DNA from: Blattamonas nauphoetae
Taxonomy: Eukaryota > Preaxostyla > Oxymonadida
DNA: 64,000 nt
Direction: 5' to 3'
Assembly (NCBI GenBank): GCA_033064195.1
Contig: JARBJD010000270.1
Span: 1 to 64,000, forward strand
Positions 49,795-63,700 of this stretch are shown here, in pieces. Under the pieces are notes generated by a model, which was given only the letters and a program-made list of their open reading frames with translations, made no database searches and was not told the DNA's origin. Each line of letters opens with the position of its first letter. Positions within the stretch are counted from its first letter, which is position 1. A program made the translations under genes and the position numbers.

Positions 49795-50513
49795 GATTCA
49801 ATGCACACTTAAAGATTTAATCTTTCGTTCTTTTGCTCGCTTCATCTCACCAAAACTGCCAACCCTAAGACCCCATTCTCTGAATGAAATCACAATGAAC
49901 TGGCTGCCCGATTACACATTCAACATTTCAGGAAAGTAGTCTGGAAAATGATGACAACAAGAGAATCACACTGGAACATCACATGGTTTGACTTTCCCCC
50001 AATACCGTTCAAGGGGTTCGATGTACCCCACAGAAGGTATTGTTGAGAGCGCCCAATCAGATTCTGTGGAAATCAGTAACGAGATAGAAAGAAAAGGACG
50101 GTGGGGGGTACAGACTTGTCACAAGAACGAGGAGGTCCTTGAGCATCAGAGAGTGCATTACTTGAAAGTCACCACATATCTGGGAGAGGATCACTTCAAG
50201 AAAGTTCTGGAAACAACTGAGTTTGATATCCGAAGAGATTGGACATACTGCTTGTTTCGATTGTTTGATGTCAACATGGGGACGAGAAGAGGAGAAATTG
50301 AAAATTATGGTGTGTCGGTGCGATGAACAGGTGGGGAGTTGACTGTGATGCTTATTAAAAGTCTGAATGAACTGTTGTTGATTCAATTTGATTCGCTTTT
50401 GGTTTGATCAACTTTGAGTCTCAATTGAGCTTTTTGAGCTGCTTCAGAAGCTCTGATCATTTGCAAACCACTTGCACCTCTCTTTGATCTGGTTTTTCAA
50501 ATTCAAATTATTG
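49795..50513. other. Intergenic with possible gene-family debris
   Basis: At 49895-49911 CAATGAACTGGCTGCCCGA nearly matches the beta-helix pseudogene at 58030-58048, which has TGA where this has CGA. A frame at 49988-50326 has 'HYLKVTTYLGEDHFKKVLET' without known similarity. Confidence 0.35.
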
Positions 50514-51499
50514 TTTCACGACAGGGTTGTCGGAATGACTTAGTAGTAAGGAATTTGACTTACTTTTCGCTTTTTTCTCGTGACTTAAGACTAAGTCGTT
50601 TTTCTTCGAAAGTAAGTAATTTCACTTTTTTTCCACTTTTTGTGGTCTTGATCAAAGGGTATACAATAGCCGTTCGTCGACAGAATCTCAAATCGTGCAC
50701 AAAAGTATTGCTCTCCGATAAGAATTAAATATCTTATGAGTAAACATCTTTAAGGTCCAAGAGAGGTTATTTGTGGAATAGAGAAAAAGTCTGTGTGGGT
50801 CAGATCTTGATTGAATGAAAAGAATCTTTCATTGTACGTTCAATCACAGAATCCTCTACATTCAATTTGCTGTTTCTGACAGAGCGGGAGTACAGACTTG
50901 ACAAAAATGCAATCTCTAGACACAAACATGAAACTCTCCCATTCTTCCTGGTTAGACTCGAAGACTGTTCCACCGACTTGCTTTTGTCACAGTAGTGAGT
51001 TCAGCAACTATTATTCAAAGATTTCGATCGATGATCACCTTGTACGACATCACTTCCAGAATCACTTCGAAACAGACCAGACCACGACTGACAAGTGGTT
51101 TTTCTTCGAGTATCGTCATTCTGGTCGGGAGATGCGGAGTTTTCATCGACAGAGATTGCATAATTTCGTTCTTCTCGCCCGTTATTTCCTGTTTTCTGTA
51201 TGTTTTATGTTCGACAGATTATTTCTTTCCCTTCTTCCCTTTCTTCAGTTTCACTTCAACCCTGCTCTTTGCTTTATCTGCTTCCTCTTCCCCATCGCCC
51301 AGGAGCACAATCCAACATGAGAAGTGTCGGTTTTCTTCACGTTCGTCTCATTTCATCGAAAAAAACACAATATTTTGCTCAAAAATGATCTTACATATGT
51401 AATAACTTAGTAGTAAGTCGTTTTTCCTTACTTCTTACTACTAAGTCATTTTTCCACGACTTAAGTCAACTCAGAGGGCCCGACAACCCTGTTTCACGA
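50514..51499. mobile_element. hAT-type non-autonomous element with 8-bp target duplication
   Basis: The element proper is 50522-51491 (970 bp). Terminal inverted repeats are CAGGGTTGTCGG at 50522-50533 and its reverse complement at 51480-51491. TTTCACGA flanks it on both sides (50514-50521 and 51492-51499). CAGGG ends and an 8-bp duplication are diagnostic of hAT transposons. Near both ends the motif ACTTAGTAGTAAG and GACTTA variants recur on both strands, as expected for transposase-binding subterminal repeats. Internal frames (for example 50898-51320) show no recognisable hAT transposase, so it is probably non-autonomous. Confidence 0.9.
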
Positions 51500-51565
51500 G
51501 AAGAGTCTGTGAACAAATCCTAATCTCAAGAAAGGGTGTGATCTTTCTTAATTCATCGATATCCG

Positions 51566-54500
51566 ATGTCGTACCTCATTACTTGTGCTGCATTCACAAT
51601 ATTTGTGCAATCTCTCGTCTCTCACAACTCATCCGTTCCACTTAAATTCTCACTTGTCCTGAACGAACACCTTCAACATTTGTCAGGAAATGCCCCCATT
51701 CACTCTCCCATCCGAGTACCATCAGGGAAGTACCATGCACGTGAGCACATGATGAAATCAACAACAATTCAGATTGAAGGGAGTTGGAGTACCATTCTAC
51801 ATTCATCAGAAGTCGAACAAGCTCAGAACAGTCGAAACAAGGCAGAAATGCCCAAAAAAGGCACACCACGAACAAACGGTCATCAATACTGGTGGTGGAG
51901 AACAGCACCGTTTCGATATTGTCAATGAGGATGGATGTCCGAAACAGCGACTCGATTGTGTGCCGAATATCGTCGTCAACGCTGGAAATGTCAAGATGCA
52001 CGATTCTCTCGGGGAGTCTGTGCTCACCATTTGCCGTTGGACCACAATCAGGAGATTCGAGAACGTGGATATTGTTTTCGAGCTGCTCTCACAAATCGTG
52101 TCTTCAGAATGTGGTATTCCCTCTGGTTGAACTTGAATCTCGGACCATTCGTCAACCTCTTGATTTGCTGTCGAATACCGAAGATCACCCAGGACAAGCT
52201 GAAGGTGGTGAAGTTTCTGTGACGAGTTCTTCTCTCTCGCTGTTTGATTCTTCCCTTGCTCTTGGAACAGGCCCTCTGTTCAATTTTGGAAGTCTTTGTG
52301 AACAAGAAAACCGTCCCAGGATGCTTCTGGTCGAGACATATCTCGTCCACTCTCGTCTTCGGAACATTTCAAGTTCGCCCTCTCCTCGCCCGTCACATTC
52401 CGAGTCGACAGATGACCGACAAACAATGATCGGAGTGGAAGTTGTGGGATGCACAAACCACCTCTACGGAACAGTGTGCAACGATATGAACGATGGAGGA
52501 AGTGTTCTTTGTCAGAACTCGTCGTTCTCTCGCTGCTCAACCTCCCTCGAACCATCCTCCACACACCCAACCTACACTCTCCAACACCACACGGGCAAGC
52601 AGAAACTCTCCTTCACCTCATCATCTGGGTCATCTGCCATCACCATCACTCGCTGCACATTCCACACGATGTCAGCGACCTCGTTTGGAGGAGCACTTGA
52701 ATTCTCGGACTCACTCGCGTCAGTCTCCATCTCGGAATGCTCCTTCGTGAATTCGGTTGCTTCATCCAGCGGAGGTGCAGTCCGTTTCAGACCAAGCTCA
52801 GAAACAGCGTCACTGGTGCTGCTATCGTCGACCTTTTCTTATTGTTTAGCCGAGTCCTATGGAGGATCTGTGGACATTCGTTCACCTGTCTCCTGCACAG
52901 TGTCTGACTGTCACTTTATTGGAACCAAAACAACAGTTAGCTACGGAGGATACATTTTTCTCGACTCACCCAACGGTTCGGTCCAACTCAGCAATTGTCT
53001 CATCGAGGACGGAACAGCGGCGTATGGAGGCGGGGTTAGTCTTTGCGCATCGAGGCTGGATTCTGACGTCGAAATCTCTTTTTGTTCTTTTTGTCGATGC
53101 CAGGCTGTCTATGGTGGAGGATTTGACCTCCTGAATGGTACGACACGTATCTCTGTGAAAGACTCACTGTTCGATGGCTGCTCTGCATCATCTTCTGGAG
53201 GAGGGATCGTCATCAGGGAGACAGAATCATTTCTGATGCAAAGAGTGAACTTCAGAGCCTGCACAGCTTCTTCTGGTGCGAAGGATGTTACCTTTTGGAA
53301 TCTCACGATGGCGGAAGTTGAAGATGGGAACATGGTCACAAACTGTATCTCGACGTCTGGTGCCAACAACGTGTATTTCTGGAATGGCAGTCTTGATGGC
53401 AGCACTCTCATCCCGCAAGTTGCCTCGATTGGTCTGCTGTCGGTGACTCTGTCTGCATCGCTGGATGGGGATGATGTGGGAGGAACACTGACAGTGACGA
53501 CGAGTGAGAATGTGGAGGGAAGGATGCTGGTTGTGGTGGACAACAGTCTGAGTGATTATGAAAAGCCGAACGTGGACTCTCCTCCTCCCATCGCTCGCCT
53601 GTTCGTGTTCGATTTCTCAACTCCGTCAACGACGAGTTCGCAATCGATCAAGTTCAACGAATGGAACACTCTGCAATATGAATCGTACTACACCATCCCG
53701 TCTGCCTTCCTTCACAATGCTGACATCTCCGTCTCCCCGTCTGTCCTCCAAACACCGAATCCTCCTCGAATTGTGGAAGTTCTGACAGACTGGTCGGAAT
53801 CTGATCCTGAACGGATCTCGTTCCAACTGAAAGGCCGAACTCTCTCCTCTGGGAACTACAACGTCAAATTAAAGGGCGTGTCGGATTTTTCGATTGCAGT
53901 TTCGTTCACAGGCCAACAAACACCACCCGCAGAATCTCGAAACATGCACTCATTGATAGTTCAGCTCTTGGTTGGTGAAGTGAGCAAGCTGAGATTTGAC
54001 ATGACATACGAGATCGATGACGTGATCGAAATGAGCACAGGCAAGCCTCTCATCCTCGATCCTCCTCGCCTCTTCTTCACCACTCCGGGCCCTCCAACGT
54101 TGAAAAGTGTGGGCACGATCTCATTTTCGGACTCAAAGAAAGACTCCATCACCATCCAACTGATTGGAGAATTGCTTTTCGTCAACCCGTACGCACTGAC
54201 ACTCTCCGATGGAACATCCACATCCACAGTGATAGCTGAATTCGATGCTGATGGGGTGAATGGAGAGGCCACAGCTGTTGTTTACTCGATGGATGACAGC
54301 GAGACAGTCCAGTTGGGTTTTGGGAAGACGTACACAATCACAGGGTTCACATGTCCAGGCAATGATCAGCCCACACTCACTCCGAATCTTCAAATCATTG
54401 TTCCGTCTGAACCAGCACGTGTCGAAAAGGTCGTTTCAGCCGCACTGAACGATGCCCAGAATGAGGTTGAAGTGACATTCCAGGGTAGAGCGATTCCATC

Positions 54501-57336
54501 AACTATCACAAGCATAACCGTCACTGGTCAAGATCCTTTGGTCCTCATCTCCATCAAACGCTTGTCGGACACCTCGTTCTCAGCACTCTTCAATGTTGCT
54601 GAGACAGTGTCACCCACTTCTTTAGCTTTCGGGGAGACATACTCCATCGATTCGGTGTCCAGTGGTCTCAATATCCTCATCTGCCATGGTGTCAACTTCA
54701 GAGTCCCTTCGAATGTCCGTCTGATTGATATTGACACCACATTTTCGAATAACGTGAAAACAGGGTTTCACCTTGTTCTCACTGTTGAAGGATCGATCCA
54801 CGATTCAAAATACAAACTGGTTTTGGCAGACAACAGGGAAGTGGAAGTGGAATGCTCGTCGTCAACCCTCACTTGCCGCACAACAGCACCGATCCGCATT
54901 GGTTGGGAGACTGGCTTCAAATACGGGACAGAACACACACTCTCGACGATGGAGGAAATCGGAGGGTCCTCTCAACGCGTCGATCTCGTCATGGACACAT
55001 TCACGACAGACTCCAAGCCAACACAGCCCGTGTTCCATGTGGACGAGTCTGGTGGTCTGAGTGACTTTTGTGGAGACAATGGAGACAAATGCAAGACAAT
55101 TGACGAAGCGTGGCGAATTGTGAAAGGGATTGGTTTTCCTCGACCGACACTCCTCATCATGGTCTCCACCACACTGGACTCGCCGATTGTCGTGACGGAA
55201 GGAATGCATGTGATTGTGACGAATAGTAGCGTGTTCGAACCGAAACTCTCCGTTACCTCGCATGATCTGAGCGGAGGCGAGTTGGGCATGATTGTTGTGG
55301 ACTCAGCCTTTCTCGAGTTGAAGGATGTGGATGTCCTCGTCCTGTCAGTCTCGCCATCGTTTGTTCTGATTCATGGAACGAACTCTGAACTCATATTTCG
55401 TGACGGAAGCTTCGCTGGACCGTTCAGTGGAATGACGATGAACGAGGAGTCCGACACTGTCTGCAGCTGGTCGTCGGGAGCTCTCCAGCTCGTCAACTGC
55501 GACACACACATCTCAAGCACCAGTTTGTTCCGCCTCACTCAAGGAGCAATCAACATGAAAAATGGTTCGCTTGAAATAGACACATCGTCATTCGATTCCA
55601 ACTCTGCCTCGTCCTCCTCGTTTCCCTCTTCTCGTCGCAACATCCACTGCTCGGACGAAGGGTCGATCACGATTGAAAGTCTGAGTGGAGGAGATGGATG
55701 CAACGGATTGCCGTTGTGGGCATCACTCGAAAGCTGTTCCATGAATGGATATCCCACTCAACCCAATTCGCCACTGTTCGTTCCTCAGTTGAACAAAGAT
55801 CAATCGAAATGTGTGTTTGACACAGCCACTCAACAATACCAAGTGACACTCGTTGGATCTCGACTAATTCCGTGTGGCTTGTTCTTGGAAGTGTTTGAAT
55901 ACAACTCGGACAGCAACACAGAGGGACAATCAGTCGAGTTCGAACTGAATCACGAATCGTCTGACACTCAGGTCACTCTTGTCATCGGACAAAAAGAAAT
56001 AGCCACACTGGATCAGACCCAAGAGCTTCGATGCAGACTGAAATTTGGACAAAATCAGCAAACTACCAACTGGTTCACATTCTCCGCTGCCCAAATCAAA
56101 GATCCTGAACCGACGTGGACTTTAATCACAGTGGACTCAGGTGGAAGTGACGAAATAGGAGAATGTGGGTCAGCTGAAGATCCGTGTGGATCGGTGGTCG
56201 TTGGATGGAGAGCAGGACAGCGGAAGATGATCGGAGACGGAGTTCGTATTTCGATCAAGAAAGAAGTTGGTTTTGGGGAGAGAATGTGGGTTGGATCCGA
56301 AAGACTGTTGATCCAATCGGCGAGTGGGAATCGCTCTCGTCTGATTTGTGAAAGCTCAGTGTTCGGTGAAAGGGAAGGAAAGGAAGGACGAGATGAAAGA
56401 ATGGGGATTGTGACGATTGGGGGAGGATTGGTGGAACTCTGTGATTTGGTTCTTTCTTTGGTTTCAACCTCAAGCGGAGAGGTTGTTGGCGCTTTCGTTG
56501 TGTTTGGGAAGGGTCGTTTTGTGGTTTCGTCAGTTGAGATAGTGTCGTCGTTGTCAGCTGGAGGAGGTGGGGTGGTTGGGATGGGAGTTGGGTGGGTGTC
56601 TGGGGGCGAGATGGAAGTGAAAAGCGTTTTGATGCGAAATGTTTTTCTCAACTTGCCTCTGTTTGGAGGAGACGACAAACACGATGGACTTGACGTCTCT
56701 GTTTGTGAACTTCGAGTTGAGAACACGACGACTTCCGACGCTCTGATCCACTTCTCGTCTCTCTCGCCCTCTTCCTCGTTCTCGCTCTCCAACTCTTCGT
56801 TCATGACGACAATTCGCCCGATTGGCTCAGCACCGTCGTCGTCTTCGCCAACCAATCTCAGTTTGATCTCCGTCTGGACTTGCCAAGAATTGCTTTCGGT
56901 TGTGGATTGTGTGTTTGAGAAGAGTGGAACATGCCTCTCTTCGTCGCCCTCGACATTGACTGGAAACGCGCTGCACATCACTCTCTGCTCGCCGTTTCGT
57001 TGTTCGTCGACGATTGTGATCTCTCGTTGTCTGTTTATTGATTGTCTGAGTGTGTTGTCTGGATGTCGAACGCTTCAGATCTCAACAGGAGCCCACTCGG
57101 CCAAAATTGTGCTCTCTAACGATTGGTTTGAAAACCTTGCCTCTGGGTCGTCGTGGCCGTCTCGGAAGGGCGGAATTGCAGTTGTTGACTGGACTCGCTC
57201 TGGTTCAGTCTCAGCCTCGTCGTCGTCGACTGCTCCAGTTGGCATCTTCGTTTATTTTGGATCACTCCGTCCCACAATCATCCGTCGTCGTTGTATTCTT
57301 TGCAGCAGCCGCTTGGTCATCCAGAAATCGGAATGA
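51566..57336 (+). CDS. Secreted beta-helix surface protein 1, about 1900 residues, one frameshift near the start
   Basis: ATG at 51566 begins a signal peptide ('MSYLITCAAFTIFVQSLVSH'). The frame then changes near the A6 run at about 51851 to the main frame, which runs to 57336. One missing A there would explain it; a sequencing error is possible. The product has right-handed beta-helix repeats (recurrent 'SGGAV', 'YGGGV', 'SSGGGI' turns, about residues 300-530), several Ig/IPT-like modules of about 100 residues ending in 'FGxTYxIxS' (about 690-1140), then a second beta-helix block opening with 'CGDNGDKCKTIDEAWRIVKG' and another opening with 'CGSAEDPCGSVVVGW'. It ends in Ser-rich sequence without a clear membrane segment or the kinase lobe of its neighbour. 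A surface or adhesin role is likely. Confidence 0.8.
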
Positions 57337-57339
57337 ATT

Positions 57340-57700
57340 CGTCATTTCTGTCTACTGTCAATTATTTTTGTTGTAGATTATTATGTTTCTTCCTCACATC
57401 ACCTCATCATTATTTGAATTGACGATTTCAAATGGGTTAACTTGATCCACCCACAAGACTGGCGTTCGTCTCGATGTCATTAGAAGAACAGGCCAATCGG
57501 TTCGTAGGGAAAACTACCGATCCATCCATCAATGACGGTGATGTTCCAGCGGCTGATTGTCCTTTGTCTTTTCGCCATCTTGTTTCATCTTCATCTGGAT
57601 GCCCTGACACCTTCAACGTGATATCAATGCCATCGTGGACAATTTGTATTGTTCGGTTCCTTTCTTTTGATGGGCCGCTGGAAAGCTTGTTAAAGTGTTG
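57340..57700. other. Intergenic between the two beta-helix genes
   Basis: No supported gene or motif. This spacer holds the presumed promoter of the second beta-helix gene. Confidence 0.45.
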
Positions 57701-60700
57701 ATGTGCATGATCCTCGTCATCATCGTTCTCCAAGTCCTCCACCCCACACAAATTCCAATCTATGATTCCTTATCGTCATTATCAAGCTCTTTGAGCAAGA
57801 ATGATGTTGGGAACTTCGACAACAGAATTGCGGGATTAAAGATTATTCATCTCCCGAATGACCTCACTGTCTCGTCCACAATCCAAATCAGATCGGAAGA
57901 AGTCTCCCTGTTTGGAAATAATAACTCATTGATGTTCTCCCATGACATTAATCATCACCAAACAATTCACTATTTCTCACAAAATCAAGCTTCATCAAAC
58001 TCAACAAACCCACCGTCTGAAACACCATGCAATGAACTGGCTGCCTGATTGCAATTTATGTTTGATGTTTCAAATTGCACATTTTATGTGACAAACGTCC
58101 ACTTGAACTGCAACTCGAGAAGAAATGGGATTTTTTCGATCTCAGGCTCTCATGTTCAGTTTTCGTCAAGCACAATCTCATCAAACGGATTTTCCTCACC
58201 ATTCATGATCAGAGCATTCGATTCTGAAGCCTGTCAGCCGGTGTCATCCGTTACCCTTCTCAGCGTCGCTCATCACTCGAAAACATGCTCCTTCCCACCT
58301 CTCGTTGACATTCTGCACCCACTCACCATGCAATCATCTGTCCCCAACTCAGAATTGAATGATCCCTCGTTGGATGCAGGAGCAGACGTGTCAGTTGTCG
58401 GAGCGGGCCTCGTGTTCGACTCGACGCCGTTCTCGGCTGGAACAGGCCCTCTCTTCTCGTTCGGCCTGGCAGACGGACCATCACTGGCCGACACAACACA
58501 CTCACTTCGAATGGAGACAACACTGATGGAAAGCTCGTTGGTGAATGTGACAAGCCGAAGAGTGGAGACAAGGGGTGAACTGCTCTTTGGAGGACAAGTG
58601 AATCAGCAAGTGGTTGGATGCTCGATTTGTGAGAGCACGAACCACAACAGCGGGACAACGATGATGGATGGGAATTTGGGAGGGAACTTGAGATGTGCGA
58701 ATACGTCGTTCAACGACTGCCGACGCGAAGAAAACACCGACCCTTCGTTCATCAACGAGAACATCACACAGACAACCATCGGCCGCAAAGTCTTCACTTC
58801 CTCTTCCACCGCCACTCTCGTTTCATACTCGCTCTGCACATTCAAAGACATGACAGTCGCTGATGGCAGAGGAGTCGGAGGAGGGGCAGCAGTGTATTTC
58901 TACAAAGCAAAGTCGTCTCTTTCTGTGCTCGACTGCTTCTTCGAGAATTGTCGATGCACTGCTCGTCATGACGATGGCGGAGCGATCTGCATGTGGGGGA
59001 GTTCAGCGGCTGGACAGTGTTTGAGACTCGAGCGATCTTCGTTCTCTCGCTGCAACACGAGCGTTATTGATCAGAACTTTGCTGGTTGTGTGATTGTTGG
59101 CGACACCCCATCAGTCGCAATCCGTGACTGTTTTTTTGAAAACTCTTCGGCTCTTTTGGATGGAGCCCTCACTCTCTACACAGCCACTCACAGCATCCTC
59201 TTCAACTGCGCCTTCGTCCTCTGTTCAGGGAAGAATTACAGTGGGACAGTCGGAATCCACTTCACAGCGACTTTCGAGTTCAACTTCGTCCACTTCCGTG
59301 AATGCTCATCGGTCGGTCATCCCAACGGAAGTGATGTTTTCTTGCGAGACATTGCTGCCTCTCAAGTCACTTCCGACATGTTCAAGTTCTGCGATTCGAC
59401 ATCCGGTTCCCCAAACGTGTTCTTTCTCAAAGGCTCCGTCTCGAACAGCGATTTCATCCCACAAATCCCAAAGGCGTCCACTCCATCCATTTCACTTTTG
59501 ATCGACTTCGATGACATTCAAGAGCTGGCCACTGTGAATGTGACAGCATCTGAAGCGATTGGAGGGACGATGGGGATTCTCTTGACTGGGTTGATTGTGC
59601 CTCGTGTGGTCCATGTCACATTTGGAACCTCTGACACGAAAAACCAAACAGGAATCGAAGTTGTCTCGTCTGGTCAAAATGGAGTCCTCCCGAAGGCAGA
59701 TTATTCACTTCTCAACTTCTCGCACAGTTCTTCACTTTTCCCTCCAGTGATTTTTGGATGTGTTTGCAGACCAGACGATACCGACTCAATTCTCCTCGTC
59801 GTCGATGGATGGCGATTTGAGGAAGGGAAGTATTTCATGAACGTCAAAGCAGGTACAACAGATGAAGAGAAGGAGGTCGCTTTGAATCGACTCGACAATG
59901 AGACACTTCGAGGAACAGCACCACTCTATCCATCGACAGCAGAAGGAAGATTGGAATGGGAGACAGAATATGAAGTGGCAAGAGTTGTGATGGAGACAAT
60001 GGACGGCAATCGATCGATCGTGCCTCTTCGAACGCTCAAGTTCACCACACCGACCGAACCGATCCAGATTGAGAAAACGAAATGCACGCTGGGTGGAGAG
60101 AAGGAGAAGGCGGGAGTTGTGGAGTTTTGGGGAGTGGGTCTGTCGAGTGGGGATGAGTACACTCTGAAGGTACAGAAAGAGGAGTCGGAGGGAATGGTGT
60201 CTGTTGAAGAGATTGAGTTAAAAGGGACTCTCTCCTCAGAAAGTGAATCAGGGTCGTTCTTGCACACTGAGAATCTCTTCGGTGCGTCCTCTCCTCGTCT
60301 CTCATATGGGGAGTCGTATTTGGTGGTTGGGATTGTTGTTGGAGGAGTTGATGGAGTGGTGAACAAGAAGGTTGGCTTCTCTGTTCCATCTGAGCCGAGT
60401 CGATTGACGAAGATCACAGCGAGCGAATTCACAGACACTGAAAAGACGCGAATTGAACTGACATTTGAAACACACGCTCTGGCAGCGAACACCGAATATC
60501 AGATGATGCTAAAGTCGATTGTTGGAGAAGTAAAAACAGGACACGAAAAGGAGATCGTGTTGACAACGAACGTCGATGGAGTGTTTCCGGTGTTCAGGGT
60601 GATTCTGTATCCAATGGAAGAAGACGAAACGAAAATGAAGGGACAGTTGGAATTTGGGACTCGCTATGAAGTCCAATGCATCCAGCGAGAATCTACACTC

Positions 60701-63700
60701 GTCCACATCGAAACAAGGACCACGTTCTCCACTCCACCTGAACCTGTCCGAATTGAGAAGTGCATCAGCCGATCACTCAATCGTGATCGAGCGAAGATGA
60801 CACTTGTTTTGAAGGGTCGATTGTTGTCGTCACCGCAGATTAAGATCTGTCTCAGCAACGGCTCTCACAAGTGGGCTCCTATCTCACCAATCTCGGTTAA
60901 GAACGATACTCACTGCTCGGTCGACTTTCTCGTTGGGAAAGAACAAAACGCTTCCACACTCGCTTTTGGGACGGAGTACACGCTCAAACAAGACGGAGAA
61001 TCCACAGATTTTGTGGTCCATGATGAAATTGTGGTTTCTATCCCATCTCCTCCCACTCTTAGCGAGATCAAGTTCTCATTCGCGAACAGTTTGAACACAA
61101 GCTGTGTTGTGGAAGTGATTGGGATTGATCTTGTGCCTTCGACAGAATACAATGTGACATTGAACTCCTCGCTGTGGGTGATCGTTCGTTTTTTTGTCGT
61201 CAACGAATGGAAAGACAGGAGAGATTCAGATTGGATGGAAAGGAGGACTGCAGTTTGAGAGAGAATACACAGTGACATCGGTTAAACCGCTGAGTGAGGA
61301 AGATGGAGACATCACACTTTTGGGATCTGTTTCAGGAGAAACAGGAAAGCGACCATCATCATTCAACATCTTCACTGATTCGTCGTCGATGGAAGGAAAT
61401 CAATTTTGTGGAGATTTCAGGAGAGCATGCTCTTCGATTTCAGAAGTGTGGAAGATCGTAACAGGCCTCTCGATTGCTCGACCGACGATTGAGATTATCG
61501 ACTCAGTGACGATGAGCGAAGGGATTCGGATTGATGGAGGGATGCATGTTGTGCTTCGAAATGGGACAAGTTCTGAACCATCGCTGATCGTTCCTTCGTT
61601 GTTCTCTCTTCACTCGTTGACCGCAGTGAGTGTTGTGGAAGCGGCTGGATTCCTCGAGCTTCGGAATGTGGATGTTTGGATAGAATCCACTGATCCTTCG
61701 TTCGTCTTCCTCTCCGCAACACAAGCGACAATCGGCATGGATGTACCCTGTAGGGGATCGGGAGACTGTAGGGGATTGAGCAATTATGTGTCATGGAGAT
61801 AGTATGAGATGGGGGATTATGAAAAATATCAAACTTCTGATGGTGTAACATCGTTTTTTGATTTCTTAAAAAAATCGGGGTGGAGGAACTTTTGAATTTT
61901 CTCGAACACTTTTGATCTTTGTGAGATTTCACAAAATAGCAGGTTTGGTGACTGAATACTCACACTAAACGAAGAGAAACTGTGGATATACGCGAAACGA
62001 AATGTAACTAGTGACCTTAATGTCCATTTGAGGCGAAGACTGCCAATGATGTTGTTGTGGTCTTGATCAAGGATCACGACCATCAATGACTTTTACAAAA
62101 AATGAAGTTGAATTTTGTGGATGAAAAACAAACAGAATTAGAATATGAGTGGAATTATTGCTGATAAAGGAGTAATTCGAAGGAGAATGAAAAATGACAC
62201 AATCGAGGATGTATGAATCTCATTGTTGTCTCTGACACATTTCATTGAGTGGAGTGAGTGGAAAACACTCTTTTAAGTCATCCCCTACAGAGTGTCAAAA
62301 TCCCCTACAGTCTCCCGATCCCCTACAGGGTACATACATGCCCGACAATCATTCTGCGAGAAGGATCAATCACTGGACCGACAGTTTTGCCTTCAACACG
62401 GAACGAGGAAGATATCGAAGATGTGTGTTCATGGACAAGTGGAGTTCTCCAATTGACGGAATGCACAACCACCATTTCCCGCCAGGATTTCACTCATCTC
62501 TCGCAAGGAGTGGTCAACATGAAAGGGGGATCTTTCAAAGTCGAGACTAGCCTGTTCCACGACAACAATCCCACTGAATCCTCCTTCCCAGCTCTTCGTC
62601 GCAATGTATTCTGCTCTGAGGATGGAACAGTTGATGTCGGGAGCATGACAGAAGGCGATGGGTACGATGGGAGCAGTGGATGGTTCTCAACTTCTGGTTG
62701 CTCTGTCTCTGGACTGGCATCTCTCGTTGTGTCGTCGTTCTTCGTTCCTTCACTCTCGACATCATCGACAAGCTCATTCGACAAAAAGAAGGAAATCTTC
62801 GAAATTGAAGTGAAAGGATCGACTCTGATTCCCTGTGGCTTGATTCTCGAAGTGTTTGAAATGACAAAAGATAAGAAAGAAGGAACCCCAACACGACAGT
62901 CACTAAACGGAAGCACAACCACCTCATTCACTGAAACTTCCATCAAACTCAATCTCCCCTCGTCGTCACTCACCTCACTGAAACCTGAACTGGAATGGCG
63001 AGGTCGACTGATTTTTGGAGCAGAACAAAGAACAGACACGACATTCATCATCCAACGAAGCTCACTTGATCGACTGGCACAATCAATGAAAGACAACATG
63101 AAATGGAAGTGGAGAAATATGAAGAAATTGAGGACGATGCCAACGCACCCACAGCTCATGTATCTTCTGTTCGAGAACTCAATGGGAACACACTGAACGT
63201 CGGCCATTGGACAGAAAAAGAGCAGAAAGAAACGAGGAAGAACGAAGAAGAGACGGAAGAGCGAGAAATCCCATTTGAGAACCGAGTGTGTGGATTAAAC
63301 TGTGCCGAGAAGAGTGGAAATGTGGAAGTGGTTCGTCGGTGGGCGCAGTTGTCAGTTGCTCGAGGATTGGCACATGCGATGAAGATGTCGGAATACTCAG
63401 CGATTCTGACAGAGCTGACATCGCACTCAGTTGTGTTGAGCGGGGAGAGGAAGATGAATCTGATTCTGAAGACCGACTCGATTCAGCCAGATCCAATGAC
63501 AGAACAGCCAACGCAATTGATTGAAGAAAACAATGAGAACAAACAGATCACTGAAGAAACAGACACTCCACTCACTTCTGATGCTGGAAGTCCTCAACCG
63601 AAACAAACACACTCACAACCAACTCAGATCGTTCGACCGCACCCTCTCCGTCAGAGTGAAGTTCACCAGGACGATGTTCGATGGCAGGCACCAGAAGAAG

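Noticed and set aside
56055-56981. Minus-strand frame of 308 codons
   Set aside because: Lies wholly inside beta-helix gene 1 and has the Pro/Ser/Thr composition of an antisense shadow.
60042-60492. Minus-strand frames of 115-188 codons
   Set aside because: Antisense shadows of beta-helix gene 2.
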